Shown in pieces: positions 6,388-12,885 of a stretch of 12,885 bases of DNA. The notes below the pieces were generated by a model, which was given only the letters and a program-made list of their open reading frames with translations, made no database searches and was not told where the DNA came from. Source of the DNA: MGBC120314 sp964403785 (GTDB taxonomy: Bacteria; Bacillota; Clostridia; Lachnospirales; Lachnospiraceae); assembly GCA_964403785.1 (NCBI GenBank), contig CAYOHM010000055.1:1-12885 (forward strand), written 5' to 3'. A program made the position numbers and the translations under genes. Numbering within the stretch: position 1 is the stretch's first letter; every line of letters begins with the position of its first letter.

Positions 6388-8466
6388 ATGCACCAGCAGG
6401 ATGAGCACTTGAAAATGATTCTAGAGAAATTAAATGACAGAATCAGAGAACTTAATATTACAATAGATGAGGGCTCGCAGGATGTAGAGAAGATGCATGA
6501 TTATTATTGGTCCAACTATACCGAAATGGACGAGTACGGGTACGAATACTATGATAATCAGCAGGCACTTCTCACCAGAATGAATGCTAATTCACAGACG
6601 CTTGACTTAAAAAGGAGATTTCGCAAAATGCTGGACTCTCCTTATTTTGGACGAATTGATTTCAAATATGACGGTGAGGAGAACGCAGAAGAATATTATA
6701 TCGGAATAGGTAATTTTTCCTTAGGAGCAGGACAGCAGCCTTTGATTATTGACTGGCGCGCACCTGTTGCCGGCCTTTTTTACGATTATGACAAGGGCGA
6801 AGCAAGTTTTGAAACGCCGCAGGGCATATCCGAGGGAGAAATAACCTCAAAATGGCAGTATAAGATTAAAGAGGGCAGAATGATTTATGCCTTTGAGAGT
6901 GATGTCAAGATTGATGATGAGATACTGCAAAATGAACTGGGACATAATGCGGATACGAAGCTTAAAAGTATCGTAAGCACGATTCAGAAGGAACAAAACC
7001 GGATAATCCGCAATGTAAATGATAAGATTTTGGTGGTTCAGGGTGCGGCAGGAAGCGGCAAAACTTCAATCGCGCTTCACCGTATTGCTTATTTGCTCTA
7101 CCATGACAGGAATAACCTCAAGGCTTCCAATGTATTGATACTATCTCCAAACGGCGTGTTTGCAGGCTATATCTCGCATATTCTTCCTGAGCTCGGAGAA
7201 GAAAATATAAAGGAAATGAGCTTTGATATTTTTGCATACCACGAGCTTAAGGATGTGTCAAATGACTGTGAGGAGAAGTATGACCAGATAGAGCGTATGC
7301 TTGCGGCAGAAAAAGATGCTTCGTATGAGGCCTCCGATATCAGCAGGAGGTATCACTATAAGCAGTCGAGAGAATTTGCAAACGAGATAAACGGATATGT
7401 GCTGGAGCTCGAAAGTGAGCTGATGAATTTTAAGAATATCCATTATAAATTTGTAAATAAATCCGCCGAGGATATTATGGAGCTTTTCTATTACAGATTT
7501 CCGGATATTCCGCTGCTTTCGCGTATGGATGCTGTGGCGGAATATGTTATTGACGAGGCAGAAACCTTAAACGGCAGGAGCCTTGATGATATTGAGATGG
7601 CGATAATAATGGAATCCTTCCATCAGATGTACGCCGATACGGATATATACAAGCTTTACTCAGATTTTCTGGAAAGACAGGGCGAAAAGGGACTGCCGTC
7701 CGTTCCTGTTGAGGAGAGAAAGCTTCGTTATGAGGATGTATACCCTGTTTTGTATCTTAAGCAGCAGTTGACCTTAAGAACGGGCAAAAAAGAGATAAAG
7801 CATCTTGTCATAGACGAAATGCAGGATTACAGTTATATTCAATATTTAATAATCAGATATTTATTTAACTGCAAAATGACCATTGTCGGCGACAGGGCTC
7901 AGACGATGGAGGATGAGCAAAGTGACGTGATGAAATTTTTGCCGGAAATATTTGGCAGGGACATCAAAAGGATTTCGTTGAACAAGAGTTACAGGCAGAC
8001 AGTGGAGATTGCACGGTATGCCCAGAGCCTCATAGGCGAAGAGGGTGTTGAGCTGCTTGAGCGTCATGGCAGGGCGCCTGAAATACATTCAGAGGTAGGG
8101 CTTGAGGCTGCATTGGAGCAGATACTTGATAATTATGTAAAATCAAGGGACAGCTACGATACCTTTGCGGTTCTTACCATGTCACAAGCGGATTCCATAG
8201 AGATTTATTCAAGGCTGAAGAAATTATTTCAGGAAAAGGGCATTGATGAAAGCAAATATTTGTCCTATCTTGACCGTGACAGCAAGGAATTTAAAAAGGG
8301 TATGGTTGTGACGACATTTTATCTTGCAAAAGGACTTGAATTTGATAAAGTATACAGCGTATATGAAGGAAATCTTGCAAAAAGTCTGCATATGCAGGCT
8401 AGGTACATTATGGCAACAAGGGCATTACATGAATTATATGTTTACGAATTGGAAGAAAAAAATTAA
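6388..8466 (+). CDS. helD: HelD-like RNA polymerase recycling motor ATPase (UvrD/Rep superfamily 1)
   Basis: This 692-residue superfamily 1 ATPase has a HelD layout. An N-terminal charged helical region (about 1-80) would form the coiled coil that enters the RNA polymerase secondary channel. The HelD-type 'DWRAPVAGLFYDY' follows (122-134), then Walker A 'GAAGSGKTS' (219-227), a long insert (about 290-440), motif II 'VIDEMQD' (474-480), 'IVGDRAQT' (499-506), 'LNKSYRQT' (531-538), 'TTFYLAKGLEFD' (642-653) and 'ATRALHELYVY' (676-686). HelD family members use ATP to strip stalled RNA polymerase off DNA; this role is taken from the family. B. subtilis HelD is somewhat longer (774). SD AAGGGG (6373-6378) overlaps the hisS stop, and the ATG is 13 nt after it. 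The 3' end overlaps the next gene. Confidence 0.9.
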   Translation: MHQQDEHLKMILEKLNDRIRELNITIDEGSQDVEKMHDYYWSNYTEMDEYGYEYYDNQQALLTRMNANSQTLDLKRRFRKMLDSPYFGRIDFKYDGEENAEEYYIGIGNFSLGAGQQPLIIDWRAPVAGLFYDYDKGEASFETPQGISEGEITSKWQYKIKEGRMIYAFESDVKIDDEILQNELGHNADTKLKSIVSTIQKEQNRIIRNVNDKILVVQGAAGSGKTSIALHRIAYLLYHDRNNLKASNVLILSPNGVFAGYISHILPELGEENIKEMSFDIFAYHELKDVSNDCEEKYDQIERMLAAEKDASYEASDISRRYHYKQSREFANEINGYVLELESELMNFKNIHYKFVNKSAEDIMELFYYRFPDIPLLSRMDAVAEYVIDEAETLNGRSLDDIEMAIIMESFHQMYADTDIYKLYSDFLERQGEKGLPSVPVEERKLRYEDVYPVLYLKQQLTLRTGKKEIKHLVIDEMQDYSYIQYLIIRYLFNCKMTIVGDRAQTMEDEQSDVMKFLPEIFGRDIKRISLNKSYRQTVEIARYAQSLIGEEGVELLERHGRAPEIHSEVGLEAALEQILDNYVKSRDSYDTFAVLTMSQADSIEIYSRLKKLFQEKGIDESKYLSYLDRDSKEFKKGMVVTTFYLAKGLEFDKVYSVYEGNLAKSLHMQARYIMATRALHELYVYELEEKN

Positions 8467-10711
8467 TATACTCATATGTATACTTCTGGCGGCACTGATA
8501 TTAGCGCCGGCAAATGTGAAGGCTGACACAACACAGGCAGCTTCGTCAAATTATTACAGAACACAGACAAGAACCAAGAAGGGTATTCAGGAGGCATACA
8601 GCTATGGTGATACCTATGAGGATTTGGGGATAAGCCATACACTTATAAATGTGTGCCTGAACCAGCTTTTAAATGGCAGCGTTATGCATGTTTATAACGG
8701 AAAGATCTATTATTTCAACTATATACCCAATCTTGATATTGAAGATGTAATGGAATTTAATGAAAACGGTATTGCCATTTCCGTTGTTCTGCTGCTGCAG
8801 AGGGATGCAAGGTCAATTTCCTATAATCTTATGTATGCTGATGATAATTCAGACAAGCTGTATTACGGCTGGAATGTCTATGATGAAGCAGCGGTTGAAA
8901 CACTTTCGGCACTCATGGACTTTCTGGCATACACTTACGGACGCAAGGACTGCCATATAGATAACTGGATTGTCGGTAATGAAGTAAATATGCCGAATTC
9001 ATGGAATTACACGGGAACAACGGATATTAATACAAATGTAGATATTGCCGCAAGGTCACTTATTATAGTTGACAATGCGATTAAGAGATATAACAGCGGT
9101 GCAAGGGCATATCTGAGCCTTGACCATAGCTGGGAGCATAATGATGAAGGCAGGGGTATTTCCGGCAGGATCTTCTTGGATGCATATGCCGTGCGCATCA
9201 GTGAACTAAAGCCGGATGCGGACTGGAATATTGCCTATCACCTGTATTCACCGATTATGACGGATTCCAATATCTGGAATTCAAGAAATGCAGTTAAATA
9301 TACTACCGATTCGGTAGACACTGACTTTATAAGTGCTAAGAATCTTACGGTGCTGACGGATTATGTAAAGGAAAATTTCGGAGAGAATGTAAGAATTATA
9401 CTTTCCGAGCAGGGCTTTACAGTGTATAACGGGCAGGAAGCAAAGGCGGCTGCGGCACTTGCGTATACATACTATGCCGCAGAATTTAACGATATGATTG
9501 ATGCCGCGATTTTCCGTTCGCTAAGCGATGACCCGTTGGAAATGCAGGATAAATTTTACTTTGGACTGCTGAATTCGGACGGCAGCAAAAGACAGGCATA
9601 TGATGTCTTTAAGTATATGGATACTGATGAGTGGGAGAGCTACACAAGGGCATGCCTTGATACAATGGGCATAGCACTCTGGAATGAGGTTGTGACCTAT
9701 TTTGACGGTGAGCGCTTCAAAAGACTGCCGCTTGAGAGACTGTCACTGGAAAAGGACGGAATTGTGCTGGCAGTCGGCTATAAGTGTACGATTAAGTACA
9801 GGACCTTTCCTGAATTTGCGGAGATTTCCGATATTCAATGGATAAGTGATGACGAAGAGATAGTTAAGGTGGATGCCAATTCAGGCGAGATAACCGCGTT
9901 AGCTGCCGGACGTGCAATAGTCACGGCTGTGGCGGGCGATGCTGATTATGCAAAATGCATTGTAGTTGTAAAGAATGTGGACGAGAGCCGCGAAAACGTA
10001 GAAAACTTCGTAAACAGTCTTTATAATGCCATTACAGGAGAAAATGCCGGTAATGACGCACTTCAAAGCTATACGGAACGGCTGATGAACCGCAGTATGA
10101 CCGGAGTTATGGTTGCCTATGAGCTGCTTGACAGGGAGGTTTCCCCAAATGTGGACGAGGAGAGCCTTGTAAGAATAATGTATAAGGCGCTGTTGGATAT
10201 GGATGCAGCAGATATAGATTCAAAGCAGTTGTCAAAGTACGTTATGAATCTTAAGGCAGGTATGTCAAAATGGCGTGTTTTTGCGGATTTAGTTTCTGAC
10301 GTGAGATTTGATTACAGTTGTTATGATTATGATATTGATACAGGACAGTTAACTGACATTTCCGTACTTTCAGGTCTTAATACACAAAGCTATAACAGGG
10401 ACAGTGACAGCACGTATGCAGTAGTGTCCGCCTTTAAATATATGCTTGGAAGAAATCCGTCACAGGAGGAGTTGAGAAGCTATTGCTCTGAACTGCTGTC
10501 CGGTAAAAAAGACAGAAAAGGCATTATTGAGAGCTTTTCACAGAGCGACGAATTTAAAAGCAGGGAGCTGTCATATGAAGAACAAATAGACATTTTGTAT
10601 GAGCTGTCAGATTTGGAGTATGTCAATGAGCTTGTAAGAAAAATCTGGATTGAGCTGGTAAAAAGCGGTCAGTGTTCATACAGTGAGGCAATTGAGCAGT
10701 TTATAAATTAA
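8429..10711 (+). CDS. Secreted DUF5722-like putative glycosidase with Big_2 and DUF4214-like repeats
   Basis: This protein has 760 residues from the chosen ATG at 8429, which has AAGGG 6 nt upstream; a second ATG at 8438 is also possible. Residues 1-32 form a signal peptide (lysines, hydrophobic core, 'VKA' before 'DTT'), so it is exported. Residues about 50-415 resemble DUF5722, a TIM-barrel-like family: 'NWIVGNEVN' (E185) and 'IILSEQGF' (E327) look like the acid/base and nucleophile strands of clan GH-A glycosidases, with 'YHLYSP' (270-275) between. Residues about 434-516 form a Big_2 Ig-like domain ('GEITALAAGRAIVTA'). Three DUF4214-like helical repeats follow (about 525-570, 579-627, 661-710), the third the clearest ('YMLGRNPSQEEL...F.QSDEF'). 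No LPXTG, S-layer or dockerin anchor is seen. Glycosidase activity is inferred; the substrate is unknown. Confidence 0.8.
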   Translation: MNYMFTNWKKKINILICILLAALILAPANVKADTTQAASSNYYRTQTRTKKGIQEAYSYGDTYEDLGISHTLINVCLNQLLNGSVMHVYNGKIYYFNYIPNLDIEDVMEFNENGIAISVVLLLQRDARSISYNLMYADDNSDKLYYGWNVYDEAAVETLSALMDFLAYTYGRKDCHIDNWIVGNEVNMPNSWNYTGTTDINTNVDIAARSLIIVDNAIKRYNSGARAYLSLDHSWEHNDEGRGISGRIFLDAYAVRISELKPDADWNIAYHLYSPIMTDSNIWNSRNAVKYTTDSVDTDFISAKNLTVLTDYVKENFGENVRIILSEQGFTVYNGQEAKAAAALAYTYYAAEFNDMIDAAIFRSLSDDPLEMQDKFYFGLLNSDGSKRQAYDVFKYMDTDEWESYTRACLDTMGIALWNEVVTYFDGERFKRLPLERLSLEKDGIVLAVGYKCTIKYRTFPEFAEISDIQWISDDEEIVKVDANSGEITALAAGRAIVTAVAGDADYAKCIVVVKNVDESRENVENFVNSLYNAITGENAGNDALQSYTERLMNRSMTGVMVAYELLDREVSPNVDEESLVRIMYKALLDMDAADIDSKQLSKYVMNLKAGMSKWRVFADLVSDVRFDYSCYDYDIDTGQLTDISVLSGLNTQSYNRDSDSTYAVVSAFKYMLGRNPSQEELRSYCSELLSGKKDRKGIIESFSQSDEFKSRELSYEEQIDILYELSDLEYVNELVRKIWIELVKSGQCSYSEAIEQFIN

Positions 10712-10760
10712 ATAAGCTGCTGCTTTAACGGTTAAAAAATCGTAAAGCGGCAGCTTATTT
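10710..10760. terminator. Bidirectional terminator between the secreted-protein gene and asnB
   Basis: Arms at 10711-10727 and 10743-10759 form a 17-bp stem with a single G-U pair (AATAAGCTGCTGCTTTA against TAAAGCGGCAGCTTATT), extended by one A-T pair at 10710/10760. It starts at the stop codon of the upstream gene. Five T residues (10758-10762) follow on the plus strand. On the minus strand the stem lies 8 nt past the asnB stop and runs into TTATTTAATTTAT. The convergent position and symmetry suggest it ends transcription from both sides. Confidence 0.9.
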
Positions 10761-10767
10761 TTATACC

Positions 10768-12609
10768 TTAGGCATACATGCCATCCTTGCCGAAAAAGTC
10801 CTTATACCAGATAAGAAACATATAGATAGTCCAAATCTTTCGGCTGTTATCCTCCTTGCCGCTTTTATGACGGTCAAGAAATTTAACAAGCTCGTCAACA
10901 TTAAAGAATTTAGCGGCAGCTTCTCCGGTAAAGGCGTCCTTAACCCTGTTGTAATACTTATCCTCCTTAAGCCAGATGCGAATCGGAACAGGAAAACCAA
11001 GTTTTTTCTTTTCGGCAACCATATCCGGAAGATATCGGTGTGCGGCGTCACGCATGGCAACCTTGGTGTTCTTGTCCGTAACCTTGTATTTGGTAGGGAT
11101 TTTCCTTGCCAGTTCAAAAACCTCCTTATCCAAGAAAGGAACTCGAACCTCAAGAGAATTTGCCATACTCATTTTGTCAGCTTTAAGAAGAATATCCCCT
11201 ATCAGCCAGAAATGAATATCTATATATTGCATCTTGGTGACATCATCCTTGTCCTTAACCTTGTCATAGTAAGGCTTCGTAAGTTCCATATGGTTATATT
11301 TGCCGGTAGGATTCTTGAGAATACGGCTGCGTTCCTTTTCGTTGAACATAAAAGCGTTGCCGATAAAACGTTCTTCAACATCCTTACTTGCACGAATGAG
11401 AAAATTCTTGCCCTTAAAGCGAAATGGAAGGGCGCCGGCTATATTTGCCATACATTTTCTCAGCGGCTTGGGCAGCTTTTGGATATTTGCAAGCGACAAT
11501 GGTTCGTGGTAAATGTTATATCCGCCGAAAAATTCATCAGCACCCTCACCGGACAGAGCAACCTTGACATACTGTGAAGCCGTGTTGCTCACAAAGTAAA
11601 GGGCGATGGCGGACGGGTCAGCTAACGGCTCGTCCATATGATACTGTATCTTTTCAAGTGATGCCCAGTATTCATCGGTAGTGATAAGCTTGCTGTAATT
11701 ATCGATATTTATTTTCTCGGACAATGCCTTGGCATAGTCGATTTCATTGTACTTCTCATAGTCAAAGCCGACGGTGAAGGTCTTGTCGCCGTGAAAACTT
11801 GCTGCATTATAGCTTGAGTCAACGCCGCTTGAAAGAAAAGCACCAACCTCAACGTCAGAAACCATATGAGCCTTGATGGAATCCTGAAAGGTCTCATCAA
11901 TCCTGTCAACAAGCTCATTGTATTCCATGCTCTCATCTGCCTCAAATTTAGGTTCCCAGTAGCGCTTAATATCCATCTTGCCGTCTTTAAAAATAAAGTA
12001 GTGTGCCGGCATAAGCTTAAAAATTCCCTTAAAAAATGTCTCTGGAAGAACTGAGTATTGGAATGTCAGATAATTTTCCAAAGCTATTTCATTTATTTCC
12101 TTCTTATATCCCGGGTACTCCAGAATACTCTTAATCTCTGAGCCATACACAAGATTGCCGTTTACATTGGTATAATAAAACGGCTTGATTCCGAAGAAAT
12201 CCCTCGCGCCGAACAGAGTGCGGTTCTTGCTGTCCCATATTACAAATGCAAACATACCGCGAAGCTTATTCAAAATGTCACTGCCGTACTCCTCATATCC
12301 GTGAAGAAGCACCTCTGTATCCGCATTGTTTGAAAAAATATGCCCCTTTGAGATAAGCTCCTCCCTTAATTCTTTATGGTTGTAAATCTCACCGTTAAAG
12401 GTGATAACCATTGACTTGTCTTCGTTATACATAGGCTGGCTGCCAAAATCCAAATCTATTATACTGAGCCTTCTAAAACCCATTGCAATATCATTATCTA
12501 TATGCTGACCGGCACTGTCAGGACCGCGATGAATAATACGATTCATCATATTGGTAAGACAGGTCTGCTTATCGTCTAAATCACCTGTAAATCCACAAAA
12601 ACCACACAT
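10768..12609 (-). CDS. asnB: Asparagine synthetase (glutamine-hydrolysing)
   Basis: This 613-residue cytosolic enzyme makes asparagine from aspartate, ATP and glutamine. It starts MCGFCGF, so removal of Met exposes C2 as the glutaminase nucleophile. Other class II amidotransferase residues are 'FRRLSIIDL' (45-53), 'FNGEIYN' (71-77) and 'NADTEV' (95-100). The synthetase half has the PP-loop 'LSSGVDSS' (259-266) and 'SGEGADEFFGGY' (353-364); 'ADKMSMANSLEVRVPFLD' (477-494) is also diagnostic. Length is normal (AsnB about 550-640). The Met at 12609 is chosen because Cys must be residue 2 and GGAGG lies 5 nt upstream; an in-frame ATG at 12621 abuts that site and would add MEDN, blocking the N-terminal cysteine. 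It is monocistronic here and divergent from rnpB. Confidence 0.96.
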   Translation of the reverse strand: MCGFCGFTGDLDDKQTCLTNMMNRIIHRGPDSAGQHIDNDIAMGFRRLSIIDLDFGSQPMYNEDKSMVITFNGEIYNHKELREELISKGHIFSNNADTEVLLHGYEEYGSDILNKLRGMFAFVIWDSKNRTLFGARDFFGIKPFYYTNVNGNLVYGSEIKSILEYPGYKKEINEIALENYLTFQYSVLPETFFKGIFKLMPAHYFIFKDGKMDIKRYWEPKFEADESMEYNELVDRIDETFQDSIKAHMVSDVEVGAFLSSGVDSSYNAASFHGDKTFTVGFDYEKYNEIDYAKALSEKINIDNYSKLITTDEYWASLEKIQYHMDEPLADPSAIALYFVSNTASQYVKVALSGEGADEFFGGYNIYHEPLSLANIQKLPKPLRKCMANIAGALPFRFKGKNFLIRASKDVEERFIGNAFMFNEKERSRILKNPTGKYNHMELTKPYYDKVKDKDDVTKMQYIDIHFWLIGDILLKADKMSMANSLEVRVPFLDKEVFELARKIPTKYKVTDKNTKVAMRDAAHRYLPDMVAEKKKLGFPVPIRIWLKEDKYYNRVKDAFTGEAAAKFFNVDELVKFLDRHKSGKEDNSRKIWTIYMFLIWYKDFFGKDGMYA

Positions 12610-12614
12610 ATTAT

Positions 12615-12619
12615 CCTCC
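12615..12619 (-). promoter_or_regulatory. Shine-Dalgarno site that fixes the asnB start
   Basis: GGAGG on the minus strand is followed by ATAAT and then the ATG at 12609-12607. This spacing selects the start that places cysteine at residue 2, as the amidotransferase needs. Confidence 0.88.
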
Positions 12620-12622
12620 AAA

Positions 12623-12680
12623 TCAGATTATGCCCCTGCGGCAAAATCCACATAATATACATATTGTTTCCACAATCTGA
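12623..12680 (-). promoter_or_regulatory. Inverted repeat and hairpins in the asnB leader (possible regulatory RNA structure)
   Basis: In the minus-strand sense, TCAGATT (12680-12674) and AATCTGA (12629-12623) are perfect complements about 44 nt apart. The second copy ends 3 nt before the asnB SD. Inside lie ATTGT-GGAA-ACAAT (plus strand 12663-12676; it overlaps the first arm, so the two are mutually exclusive) and TGCC-gcagg-GGCA (12631-12643). Alternative pairing could affect access to the SD. No T-box specifier or antiterminator signature (AGGGTGGNACCGCG) was found. Function is inferred only from geometry. Confidence 0.35.
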
Positions 12681-12684
12681 AAAT

Positions 12685-12693
12685 ATTCTACCA
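12685..12693 (-). promoter_or_regulatory. Possible extended -10 promoter for asnB
   Basis: The minus strand reads TGgTAGAAT, an extended -10 with one mismatch to TATAAT. It predicts a transcript start near 12678 and a leader of about 70 nt. No good -35 hexamer is visible 16-18 bp upstream, so the call rests on the extended -10 alone. Confidence 0.45.
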
Positions 12694-12776
12694 TAGATTA
12701 ACATATTTATGAGGAAAATAAAACAAATAAAATGAAAATTATCGTATATTATCAAGAAAAACCTAGTCAATACCCC

Positions 12777-12805
12777 TTGCTTTCCTCCCCCATTTCCACT
12801 ATAAT
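12777..12805 (+). promoter_or_regulatory. Sigma-70/SigA-type promoter for rnpB
   Basis: A perfect -10, TATAAT (12800-12805), is preceded at an exact 17-bp spacing by TTGCTT (12777-12782), which keeps the TTG of the -35 consensus. The predicted transcript start is around 12812-12814, just where the conserved RNase P RNA sequence begins. This is the best promoter match in the window, as expected for an abundant stable RNA. Confidence 0.8.
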
Positions 12806-12813
12806 AACAAATT

Positions 12814-12885
12814 GAGTAAGACAGATAATCGCGGCCCGAGGTGATGCATCTGCGTCACCTCGGGGTGAGGAAAGTCCGGGCTTCA
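12814..12885 (+). ncRNA. rnpB: RNase P RNA, 5' part (continues past window edge)
   Basis: This is the catalytic RNA of RNase P, which trims the 5' leaders of pre-tRNAs. The conserved block GAGGAAAGTCCGGGC at 12867-12881 is the universal CR-I/P4 5' strand of bacterial RNase P RNA. Upstream, CCCGAGGTGA (12835-12844) pairs with TCACCTCGGG (12855-12864) to form the P3 hairpin, which inner pairs extend to an ATCT loop. 'GATAATCGCGG' between P1 and P3 also fits bacterial forms. Only about 72 nt of an expected ~350-400 nt are present. The 5' end is placed from the promoter and could be off by 1-2 nt. Confidence 0.93.

Noticed and set aside
8324..8428. Longer N-terminus for the secreted protein, starting at 8324
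   Set aside because: It would put 35 residues before the signal peptide and overlap helD by 143 nt with no ribosome site; the ATG at 8429 has an SD-like site and gives a normal signal peptide.
6388..8466. HelD as a DNA-repair helicase (UvrD or PcrA)
   Set aside because: The N-terminal coiled coil, the 'DWRAPVAGLFYDY' segment and the insert after Walker A match HelD, not UvrD/PcrA.
10867..11577. A 236-codon open frame on the plus strand inside asnB
   Set aside because: It lies wholly antisense to a well-conserved asnB, encodes a basic, low-complexity protein with no recognisable domain, and has no SD. It is a shadow of asnB codon usage.
12610..12621. AsnB starting at 12621 (adding MEDN)
   Set aside because: This start would bury the catalytic cysteine at residue 6, and the correctly spaced GGAGG serves the later ATG.
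12610..12776. T-box riboswitch upstream of asnB
   Set aside because: No T-box sequence, antiterminator pair or leader terminator was found, and the predicted leader of about 70 nt is too short.
1..12885. CRISPR array, insertion sequence, phage or defence island
   Set aside because: No direct-repeat array, transposase, integrase, attachment site or toxin-antitoxin pair was seen. HelD resembles UvrD helicases found in defence systems, but its 'DWRAP' segment and setting fit the RNA polymerase recycling factor.

Overview
This window reads as ordinary chromosome from an anaerobic Firmicute of the Clostridia, most likely a Lachnospiraceae-type gut or rumen bacterium. The reasons are moderate GC with strong GGAGG-type ribosome sites, the HisRS subtype with a 'YANNR' segment, a HelD-type RNA polymerase recycling motor, a DUF1858 redox-disulfide protein, and a secreted protein that combines DUF5722-like, Big_2 and DUF4214-like parts. 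The genus cannot be fixed from the sequence. I see no insertion sequence, phage gene, CRISPR array or tRNA.

Layout. Positions 3-80 hold the apparent 3' end of an unrecognised gene. A tight plus-strand run follows: a DUF1858 protein (105-311), a Nudix hydrolase (324-887) and metF (920-1786). It ends at a hairpin (1790-1815) shared with the convergent glgB (minus, 1827-4139). A short divergent promoter region (about 4140-4270) separates glgB from a second plus-strand run: an alpha/beta-hydrolase esterase (4271-5107), a histidyl-tRNA synthetase-family gene (5136-6374), a HelD-like ATPase (6388-8466) and a large secreted glycosidase-like protein (8429-10711) whose start lies inside helD. This run ends at a strong hairpin (10710-10760) shared with the convergent asnB (minus, 10768-12609). 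A 200-bp divergent region then carries the asnB leader and a good sigma-70-type promoter for the RNase P RNA gene, whose first ~72 nt reach the window edge.

How the genes fit together. Most are metabolic or information-processing housekeeping: one-carbon reduction (MetF), glycogen branching (GlgB), asparagine synthesis (AsnB), tRNA charging (HisRS), RNA polymerase recycling (HelD) and tRNA 5' maturation (RNase P). The least characterised gene is the secreted multidomain protein at 8429-10711. It has a predicted signal peptide, a glycosidase-like N-terminal half with two candidate catalytic glutamates, a bacterial Ig-like domain and three or more DUF4214-like helical repeats. I found no convincing new multi-gene system. 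The most useful leads are that protein and its coupling to helD, the structured asnB leader, and the divergent glgB/esterase promoter region.
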